64,000 bases of DNA, from assembly GCF_900188115.1 (NCBI RefSeq), contig NZ_FZNW01000006.1, positions 186,001 to 250,000 of the forward strand. The letters are read 5' to 3'. Source of the stretch: Haloechinothrix alba (GTDB lineage: Bacteria > Actinomycetota > Actinomycetes > Mycobacteriales > Pseudonocardiaceae). The notes under the pieces are model-generated. The model was not told where the DNA came from and did no database searches. It was given only the letters and a program-made list of their open reading frames with translations. Each line of letters opens with the position of its first letter. Positions within the stretch are counted from its first letter, which is position 1. Shown in pieces: positions 41,991 through 49,074 of this stretch. Position numbers and translations under genes: made by a program.

Positions 41991-42234
41991 GTTCGCCCGC
42001 GGTGACGGGATCGCAGCGCTCGACACGTGTGCCTAGGAGGAGTCCTGCGGGGTCGCAGCTAGTACGGACCCCAGGGCTCGATTCGTTACAGGAGGGGCCT
42101 GTGCGGGGCTGCCGTCACTCGGTGTGCGAAAAGCCCAGTATGAGGTGTGCGATTGTGCCCATCGCCGCGCTGGGGGATCGGCGATCCGACGGATGAGTCC
42201 GTAATCGGGACGGCTGCGATTCTGAACGCGAGAA
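41991..42234. other. Gap with no recognisable gene
   Basis: No frame with credible protein sequence or promoter is seen between the 72-base repeat and the drmC relic. Stops are frequent in all frames and the region has mixed base composition; probably degraded DNA. Confidence 0.5.
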
Positions 42235-42528
42235 TCACGGCGCACCACGGCCGGTGACTGCCAGCCGTTCGAGTACGCCTTTGACCTGCAGATCCGCGAT
42301 GTGTTCGGCGGCGCGGGCGGGTGCGGCACCGCCGCGGATCAGCATGCCCGCTTCGACGTTCTTCTCGACCCCGGACTGGGTGAGGTTAGCGCTGGATACC
42401 AGGAGGATGCGGCGGTCGGCGACTCGCGCAGCGGCTCGTGCGGTGCGGCCGAGTAGGTCGTCAGCAGCAGCTCGCCGGTGGTCTCGATGACGACCTGGGT
42501 GAGCGCGTGGGCCGCGGCCTGCGCTGGC
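42235..42528 (-). pseudogene. drmC: Broken drmC-like phospholipase-D-family gene
   Basis: Reading leftward, one frame gives ALTQVVIETTGELLLTTYSAA and, after a frameshift and loss of the middle, a second gives ADRRILLVSSANLTQSGVEKN, EAGMLIRGG and LQVKGVLERL before stop. These are the first helix/strand and the second-half SANLT..N.E.G.L.RG signature of the PLD-like DISARM protein DrmC. The catalytic first HKD half is missing. The right end abuts a transposase relic. Confidence 0.7.
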
Positions 42529-42705
42529 ACCAGCGAGCTGGGCGGCTGCGAGATCCACGCCTTCCGCTACCGGGTGCTGCACGCGGCCGCCCAGCTGGTG
42601 TGTACCGTCCGACGACTCGAATTACGCATCGACCGCACCCGGTGCTGAGCAGTCGAGATCGCGGAACGTTTCCGCCGACTCCGCACGGCCCTAACCTGCC
42701 AGCAG
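42529..42705 (+). pseudogene. C-terminal relic of an IS1380-like transposase
   Basis: The + frame reads GGCEIHAFRYRVLHAAAQLV then RRLELRIDRTRC, TGA at 42646, and continues AVEIAERFRRLRTALT. The pattern (F-R-V-L-H..A-LV...RRL.LR) is that of the C-terminal end of IS1380-type DDE transposases, with a Trp codon turned to TGA. No terminal repeats were identified. It probably inserted into or recombined with the drmC gene. Confidence 0.6.
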
Positions 42706-42949
42706 CGCCCCCACCTTCGCCGCTACTATCCCCACAACCCCGAAAGCGCCCCTTCAGCAGCCGGACATAGCGCGCCGGCCACCGCAGCACATGCACACAA
42801 GGCAGAATTCCCACGCCCGCAAGACCGAGGTCAGGGACGAATGACTGCAGTACAGCCCCAGCCCGGACTGGTGGGGGGCTACACCCTGGAAGTGGCGTGG
42901 ATGACCGACAGCGGCCGACTTCGCAGAGTTTCCACTAGTTCGCGATAAT
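42706..42949. other. Gap with only a doubtful 35-codon frame
   Basis: An ATG at 42841 opens 35 codons (MTAVQPQPGLVGGYTLEVAW...) with GAGG upstream and TAA at 42946. Nothing about it is recognised; it may be a fragment. No other structure is seen. Confidence 0.35.
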
Positions 42950-43462
42950 TCACTCGCCACTCTGGACAGGCCTTACCAACGCCGCGAACGGTTGGAGAAC
43001 GTCGGAGACGAACCGTTCGAACTGGGGGAGTGCGTCCTGCGCGGTGGTCCGGGGATAGTGCGGGGCCGGCTCACGACCGGCCAGTTCCTGCAGCGTCACG
43101 TGTATCCGGTCCGCTGCGTGGTCATTGCCCTGCCCGCGTAGCCGCTTGATGTCCAGCTCCGCGGCACCATCGGCGGGCAGACCAGCACCCCGGGGGAAGC
43201 AGTCGGCTCGCAGGATCTTGCGCGCGGCGCCCATGGTGGTGTCGCAGTATCCCTGCTGCACCCGGTCGAGGATGTGTTGATCAAGATCGCGAACCGCGCC
43301 AGGGGCCTTTGCGCGCAGCTCGGTGAAGGGCTTGCGCGGGTGCTGGCCCTTCGCCTGCTGAGCGGGCCCTGTCATGCCTACGACCTGGGGCACGAGGTGA
43401 TCGTTCTCGATGAATAAGATGTTGTCGGTCCTAGCCCCAGCCCACGATCCCGTCCGTACCAC
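42950..43462 (-). CDS. Unrecognised ORF, possibly N-terminally truncated
   Basis: A leftward frame of up to 170 residues has actinobacterial codon bias at its end (LPQFERFVSDVLQPFAALVRP) and a hydrophilic helical body (ELRAKAPGAVRDLDQHILDRV). An internal ATG at 43375 (MTGPAQQAKGQHPRKPF) is an alternative start. No family or motif is recognised. Its position among relics means it may itself be a remnant. Confidence 0.45.
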   Translation of the reverse strand: MVRTGSWAGARTDNILFIENDHLVPQVVGMTGPAQQAKGQHPRKPFTELRAKAPGAVRDLDQHILDRVQQGYCDTTMGAARKILRADCFPRGAGLPADGAAELDIKRLRGQGNDHAADRIHVTLQELAGREPAPHYPRTTAQDALPQFERFVSDVLQPFAALVRPVQSGE

Positions 43463-43730
43463 CCCAGGCCACGACGGACGAGTTCCTGACCGCCACGATG
43501 CGCGCGGTCCTTGATCTCAGTGTCACCAACCTGTGACTCTTTGATACGAGTTTGCCCGTTACGTTCAGCTTCCTGTTGACGACAGACAGAATGTGGCAGG
43601 TGCCCGGTAGCAGCGTTGCGGCGTGGACAGCGATGACTGGTGCGGTGACGCCCCTAAATCGATGTGCTAGTGTTGACTACGTTAACAGTTATATTCTTTG
43701 TAAACGGAGGAATTCGAGCACAGCGACAAG
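43463..43730. other. AT-richer leader of the defence operon
   Basis: No gene is seen. From about 43640 the sequence turns AT-rich and holds the shared element at 43671 and an excellent GGAGG at 43716-43720. It is the likely promoter region of the rightward operon. Confidence 0.55.
43671..43689 (+). promoter_or_regulatory. 19-base shared element, copy 2 (upstream of defence operon)
   Basis: TGTTGACTACGTTAACAGT differs at one base from copy 1 at 38189-38207. It is followed by TATATT and lies 41 bases before the small GTG-started frame and 169 bases before the giant helicase. Confidence 0.6.
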
Positions 43731-43829
43731 GTGGAATGTTCTGGGCCTCAAGATGGCTCGTTGCGAAGGGGTAACCGCATCTTGGCTCAGGTCGTGCCGG
43801 TGGACGACGATGACCAGGCACGGGAGTAG
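43731..43829 (+). CDS. Possible 32-residue leading peptide of the defence operon
   Basis: GTG at 43731 lies 10 bases after GGAGG and opens VECSGPQDGSLRRGNRILAQ, then VVPVDDDDQARE and TAG. It ends 29 bases before the helicase ATG. The acidic tail and basic middle are reminiscent of small operon-leading peptides, but no family is recognised. Confidence 0.4.
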   Translation: MECSGPQDGSLRRGNRILAQVVPVDDDDQARE

Positions 43830-43858
43830 CGGCTGAACAGGATGGTGTCGAACGACCG

Positions 43859-46800
43859 ATGGATGTCTTTGAGGTTCGCGAACAGCTGGTCGATGACTAC
43901 CGGCAGTTCACGTCGAGCTTCGTCGACCCACGCAACGAGCGTCTCGCCGAGCACGTCCGTGTGCGCATGGACTCGGGTGAGCAGTGGCCTGATCCGTACC
44001 TGTCGCTCAACCCGAACTTCGCCCCTGGGGGCACGGTCGGCGAGCTTGTCGAGGAAGGGCTCCTGCATCCTGAATGCGAACGCATCTTCAGGCTCAAACA
44101 GGAGCAGGCTGACCCGGGCACGCAGAGCCTGCACCTGTACCGTCACCAGCGCGAAGCCATCGAGGCCGCGCGAACCGGCGAGAGTTACGTGCTCACTACC
44201 GGAACCGGCTCAGGCAAGAGCCTCGCTTATCTGATCCCCATCGTGGATCGCGTTGTGCGCGCCCGCGATGAGCAGGCGCCGGGCAAGGGCGTCAAAGCAA
44301 TCGTGGTGTACCCGATGAACGCGCTGGCCAATAGCCAACTGGGGGAGCTGAACAAGTTCCTCACCTATGGCTACCCGACTGACGGCCAGCCGGTGACTTT
44401 CGAACGCTACACCGGGCAGGAATCCGATGAGGAGCGCAAACGCATCCTGGACAACCCGCCGGACATCCTGCTCACCAACTACGTGATGCTGGATCTGGTC
44501 CTGACCCGCCCGCGCGAGCGTGACCATTTGGTGCGGGCCGCACAGGGACTCCAGTTCGTTGTGCTGGATGAGTTGCACACGTACCGAGGTCGGCAGGGCG
44601 CGGACGTAGCGATGCTGGTACGCAGGCTGCGGGACGCGTGCGCCGCGCCTGGGCTGCAGTGTGTCGGCACGTCGGCCACGATGGCGACCTCCGATAGCCT
44701 GGCGGAGGAGCGGGAAACGGTTGCGGATGTGGCCGCGCGCTTGTTCGGATCCACGGTCACTCCCGAGCGCGTGATCGGCGAGACGCTGCAACGCGTCACC
44801 AGTCCAGAAGCCGCCAAAGCGCCCCTTGCACACCACATGCAGCGGTCCGGACGCAAGCCTGACTATCACGAGTTCTTGCACGACCCGCTTGTCTCATGGG
44901 TCGAGTCCACCTTCGGCATCCGCATGGCACGCGAGGACAACCGCCTGGTCCGCCAGCAACCCACCACCCTGCAGGCGGCGGCGCGACAGCTGGCGATCGA
45001 CACATGGGCCGGGACGGACCAGTGCCTGGAGGCGATTCGCGGTGTGCTGGAGGAGGCTTCGCAGGTGCTCGATCCTGCGACGGGACGGCCTGCTTTCGCC
45101 TTCCGGCTGCACCAGTTCCTGTCCAAGGGCGATCACGTCTACGTCAGCCTCGAGCCAGAGGACACCCGCTACATCACCAGCCGCTATCAGACTGTGGTGC
45201 CGGGCGCTCCGGAGAAGGTGCTGGTTCCGGTGGCGTTCTGCCGCGAATGCGGCCAGGAATATCTCACAGTCCGCAAAACCGAGCGACACGGCGCGACCTA
45301 CTACCAGGCGCGGTTCGACAACGATGCCGGAGGCGGGGACTTCGCGACGGGGTACCTGTTTATCAGCAGCGATGCGGGCCAGGCGTGGCCGGAGACTCGT
45401 GACGAGGCGATCTACGAGGGCCGCCTACCGGATTCGTGGCTGGTCACGGATCAACACGGATACACGTGGGTGAATAAGACCAAGGAAAAGTACCTGCCTC
45501 GCGTCGTGCATGTCGACGTCGGCGGCACGGAAGTCGATCGGCATGATGGCCTGAAGGCGGCGTTCGTCCCCAGCCCGTTCCCGTTCTGCTTGCGCTGCCG
45601 GGTGTCCTACGAGCAGCGTGGGCGGGACTTCGCGAAGCTGGCAACGTTGTCCGCGGAAGGCCGCAGCTCGGCCACCTCCGTGATCAGTTCCAGCATCGTG
45701 CGCAGCCTCAAACAAGTTGACGATCCTGACTTCAATGCCGAAGCGCGTAAGCTGCTCACCTTCGTCGATAACCGTCAGGACGCCAGCCTGCAGGCCGGGC
45801 ACTTCAACGACTTCGTCCAGGTCACGCAGCTTCGTGGAGCGCTGTATCAGGCCATGCGTGACGCAGACGAGCAGACGCTGACGCATGACGACATCGCGAT
45901 GCGCGTGTGCGAGAAGCTCGGTCTGAACTTCGCCGACTACGCGCAGAACCCGGAGGCCCAGTTCGGTGCGCGCCGGGCCGCCGAGTCGGCGTTGCGTGAC
46001 GTAGTGGGCTACCGGCTCTATCAGGATTTGGAGCGCGGCTGGCGGGTCACCATGCCCAACCTGGAACAGACCGGGCTGTTGTCGGTGGACTACCTCGATC
46101 TGGATGACATCGCCGCCAGCCAGGAAACGTGGGACGGCTGCCACGATGCGCTCCGCGACGCGGACTACGGGCAGCGCCGTGAGCTCTGCGTTACCATGCT
46201 GGATGAGCTGCGTCGGGTTCTGGCGATCGACGTGGACTACTTCGGGCAGGACGGATTCGAGCGCCTCCGGAGACAGAGCGATCAGCATCTGACCGGCCCG
46301 TGGGCGCTTCCGGAGGGGGAACGCAGCCCTGAAGTGGGTGCCGCCTATCCACGACCAGGTGGCCGAGGTGGGTCTCGGCGCGACCTCTACCTGTCCGGTC
46401 AGGGTGCGCTCGGGCGGTTCCTCCGCCGGGAGGGTACGCTGGTGCACCCGCCGAACGAGCTGGAAAAGGACGATGCTCAGCAGGTCATTCGCGACACGCT
46501 GGCTGTGTTGGAGAAGTGTGGTCTGCTGACCATCGCTTACCACGACACGTCGGGAACTCCCGCGTATCGGCTGAAGTCGGCGGCAATCCTCTGGCGCATG
46601 GGCGACGGCGAGACGGGCGCGGAAGACCGGCTCCGGCGCATCGTGGAAAACGAGCAGGGTCCGCGGGTGAACCCGTTCTTCCTCCGCCTGTACCGCGAGG
46701 TCGCCCGAACGCTGTCCGGCCTTCATGCTCGAGAACACACCGCGCAGGTGCCGCCCGAACAGCGGCAGGACCGGGAGAAGGAGTTCCGTGCCGGTAACCT

Positions 46801-49060
46801 GCCGCTACTGTATTGCTCCCCGACGATGGAACTCGGCGTGGACATCGCCAGCCTGAACGCGGTGGCACTGCGCAACGTTCCGCCGACCCCCGCGAACTAC
46901 GCGCAACGCAGCGGCCGCGCGGGTCGTTCCGGCCAGCCCGCGCTGGTCACGACGTACTGCGCGACCGGCAACGCGCACGACCAGTACTACTTCCGCAACG
47001 CGCGGCACATGGTGGCCGGTTCGGTGGCCCCACCCCGGCTGGACCTGACCAATGAGGACTTGTTGCGTTCGCACGTCCACGCGATCTGGCTCGCCGAAAC
47101 CGGACAGGACCTGCACCAGTCGCTTGCGGAACTGATCGATCTGGCGGGCGACGAACCGACGCTGGATTTGCTGCCCGAAGTGCGGGCGACCATGAACGAC
47201 GCGCACGCGCAGCGGCGGGCCGTGCGGCGCGCGTGGGATCTGCTGTCCGGAATCGTCGGCGAGCTAGCGGACACCTCCTGGTATCACGACGGCTGGCTCG
47301 AGGAGGTGGTGAACGCGGCGCCGGAGAGTTTCGACCGGGCATGCGACCGCTGGCGCGACCTCTACCGCGCGGCTCTGGTGGAGCGCGAGAAGCAACACCA
47401 AATCATTGGCGATCTGTCCGCATCGAAGCTACAGCGCAACCTGGCTCAGGGGCGGCGACGGGATGCGGAGACGCAACTGCGTCTGCTGCGCAACGAGGAT
47501 TCGGATCGTAGCCAGACCGACTTCTACTCGTACCGGTACTTCGCCTCCGAGGGCTTCCTGCCGGGCTACTCGTTCCCCCGGCTGCCGTTGGCAGCGTACG
47601 TGCCGGGCATGCGTGGGGCACGGGGCAGTGACGGCGACTATGTGCAGCGGCCACGGTTCCTCGCGGTGCGCGAATTCGGTCCGGGCGCGCTGATCTACCA
47701 CGAGGGCGCACGCTACGAGGTGAAGTACATCCAGCTGCCGCCCACGCAGCCGGGGCAGAACGCGATCGAGACCCAGCAGGCCCGAACATGCCAGCATTGC
47801 GGCTACCTGCACGACAAGGACGTCGGCGTGGACGTCTGCGACCTCTGCGGGGCCACGTTGGGTGCCACCACGTACAACCTGCTGCGTCTGCAAACCGTAT
47901 TCACCCGCCGCCGCGAGCGGATATCCTCCGATGAGGAGGAGCGCCGTCGCGCGGGCTTCGAACTGACGACCTCGTATCGGTTCACCGAACACGGTCATCG
48001 GCCGGGCCGGGTCGACGCCTCGGCCAGCGATGCGACCGGCCAACTCCTCGAACTGTCCTATGGGGACACGGCTACCGTGCGCGTCACGAACAAGGGACGC
48101 AAACGCCGGAAGAATCCCACCGAGGTCGGCTACTGGCTGGATACGGTCAACGGGGAATGGTTGTCCGAACGGAAGGCCGCCGACCACACCCCGGAAGACG
48201 ACAGCCTGGCCGAGGCCGAGGACGTGCAGACCAAACAGAAGGTCATCCCGTATGTGGAGGACCGGCGCAACATTCTGATCACCCGCTTGCCGCACCAGGT
48301 GAGCGCTGAGGCCGCGGGTACGTTGATGTTCGCGCTCAGCCGCGGGATCGGTACCGCGTTCCAGCTGGAGGAGTCCGAGCTGGACTGCGAGTTGCTGCCG
48401 GATCCTGATCATCGCGGCCGGGCGTTGTTCATCGAATCCGCCGAAGGCGGCGCGGGCGTGCTGCGCAGGCTCGTCGACGAGCCGGGAGCGCTGGCCACTG
48501 CGGCCCGCTACGCGCTCGAACTGGCGCACTTCGATCCGAATACCGGCGAGGACACCGAGGGCCGTGATTCGCACGGCGAGCGGTGTGAACGGGCCTGCTA
48601 CGACTGCTTGCTGTCCTACCGCAATCAGCAGGTGCACGAGCAGATCGACCGCCACCTCGTGCGCGATCAGCTACTGGCCCTGGCCGGCGCGGAGACGATC
48701 CGCGGTTCGGGCGGGGTCAGCCGCGACGAGCAGCTCGATCATCTGCTGCGGGCCTGCGATTCGGAACTTGAACGGCAGTTCGTCCAATGGCTGCGCCAGC
48801 ACAACTACCGACTACCGGATGAGGCGCAGCGCCTGGTGCGCGATGCGGGCACCCGGGTGGATTTCGTCTATCAAGCCAACGGCGGCAACGTCGCGGTGTT
48901 CGTGGACGGTCCGCACCACGAGGCGGACCGCGCCGCGCAGCGCGATGCCGAGGCCGAGGAGCGGCTGTACGACTTGGGCTGGAGCGTGGTGCGGGTGGCA
49001 CACGACGCCGATTGGGCGAGTGTCATCCAGCGCTATCCCAGCGTGTTCGGACCGAGCTGA
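43859..49060 (+). CDS. Giant DEAD/DEAH helicase with DUF1998 and C-terminal nuclease-like domain
   Basis: The 1733-residue protein has Walker A TTGTGSGKS near residue 113, DELH near 237, and motif [12 protein letters not shown] near 1015. A zinc-knuckle follows (CQHCGY...CDLCGA near 1305-1325), then the DUF1998 signature CERACYDCLLSYRNQ near 1576. The last 100 residues (QFVQWLRQHNYRLP, RVDFVY, VAVFVDGPHHE, LYDLGWSVVRV) look like a DUF559/VSR-type PD-(D/E)XK fold. It takes the place of DrmA plus DrmB of DISARM, but its N terminus looks more like MrfA/DruE-type helicases. It probably translocates DNA for the defence complex. Confidence 0.85.
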   Translation: MDVFEVREQLVDDYRQFTSSFVDPRNERLAEHVRVRMDSGEQWPDPYLSLNPNFAPGGTVGELVEEGLLHPECERIFRLKQEQADPGTQSLHLYRHQREAIEAARTGESYVLTTGTGSGKSLAYLIPIVDRVVRARDEQAPGKGVKAIVVYPMNALANSQLGELNKFLTYGYPTDGQPVTFERYTGQESDEERKRILDNPPDILLTNYVMLDLVLTRPRERDHLVRAAQGLQFVVLDELHTYRGRQGADVAMLVRRLRDACAAPGLQCVGTSATMATSDSLAEERETVADVAARLFGSTVTPERVIGETLQRVTSPEAAKAPLAHHMQRSGRKPDYHEFLHDPLVSWVESTFGIRMAREDNRLVRQQPTTLQAAARQLAIDTWAGTDQCLEAIRGVLEEASQVLDPATGRPAFAFRLHQFLSKGDHVYVSLEPEDTRYITSRYQTVVPGAPEKVLVPVAFCRECGQEYLTVRKTERHGATYYQARFDNDAGGGDFATGYLFISSDAGQAWPETRDEAIYEGRLPDSWLVTDQHGYTWVNKTKEKYLPRVVHVDVGGTEVDRHDGLKAAFVPSPFPFCLRCRVSYEQRGRDFAKLATLSAEGRSSATSVISSSIVRSLKQVDDPDFNAEARKLLTFVDNRQDASLQAGHFNDFVQVTQLRGALYQAMRDADEQTLTHDDIAMRVCEKLGLNFADYAQNPEAQFGARRAAESALRDVVGYRLYQDLERGWRVTMPNLEQTGLLSVDYLDLDDIAASQETWDGCHDALRDADYGQRRELCVTMLDELRRVLAIDVDYFGQDGFERLRRQSDQHLTGPWALPEGERSPEVGAAYPRPGGRGGSRRDLYLSGQGALGRFLRREGTLVHPPNELEKDDAQQVIRDTLAVLEKCGLLTIAYHDTSGTPAYRLKSAAILWRMGDGETGAEDRLRRIVENEQGPRVNPFFLRLYREVARTLSGLHAREHTAQVPPEQRQDREKEFRAGNLPLLYCSPTMELGVDIASLNAVALRNVPPTPANYAQRSGRAGRSGQPALVTTYCATGNAHDQYYFRNARHMVAGSVAPPRLDLTNEDLLRSHVHAIWLAETGQDLHQSLAELIDLAGDEPTLDLLPEVRATMNDAHAQRRAVRRAWDLLSGIVGELADTSWYHDGWLEEVVNAAPESFDRACDRWRDLYRAALVEREKQHQIIGDLSASKLQRNLAQGRRRDAETQLRLLRNEDSDRSQTDFYSYRYFASEGFLPGYSFPRLPLAAYVPGMRGARGSDGDYVQRPRFLAVREFGPGALIYHEGARYEVKYIQLPPTQPGQNAIETQQARTCQHCGYLHDKDVGVDVCDLCGATLGATTYNLLRLQTVFTRRRERISSDEEERRRAGFELTTSYRFTEHGHRPGRVDASASDATGQLLELSYGDTATVRVTNKGRKRRKNPTEVGYWLDTVNGEWLSERKAADHTPEDDSLAEAEDVQTKQKVIPYVEDRRNILITRLPHQVSAEAAGTLMFALSRGIGTAFQLEESELDCELLPDPDHRGRALFIESAEGGAGVLRRLVDEPGALATAARYALELAHFDPNTGEDTEGRDSHGERCERACYDCLLSYRNQQVHEQIDRHLVRDQLLALAGAETIRGSGGVSRDEQLDHLLRACDSELERQFVQWLRQHNYRLPDEAQRLVRDAGTRVDFVYQANGGNVAVFVDGPHHEADRAAQRDAEAEERLYDLGWSVVRVAHDADWASVIQRYPSVFGPS

Positions 49061-49074
49061 GAAACGGAGACAGC

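Noticed and set aside
43842-44234. Overlapping ATG frame at the start of the giant helicase
   Set aside because: The 130-codon frame is Ser/Arg-rich shadow; the helicase frame from 43859 has the conserved N terminus.
43859-49060. Druantia DruE assignment of the giant helicase
   Set aside because: DUF1998 helicases of similar size occur in Druantia, but no druA-D, F, G or H partner is present and DrmD/DrmMI-like genes follow. It is kept as an alternative within the entry.
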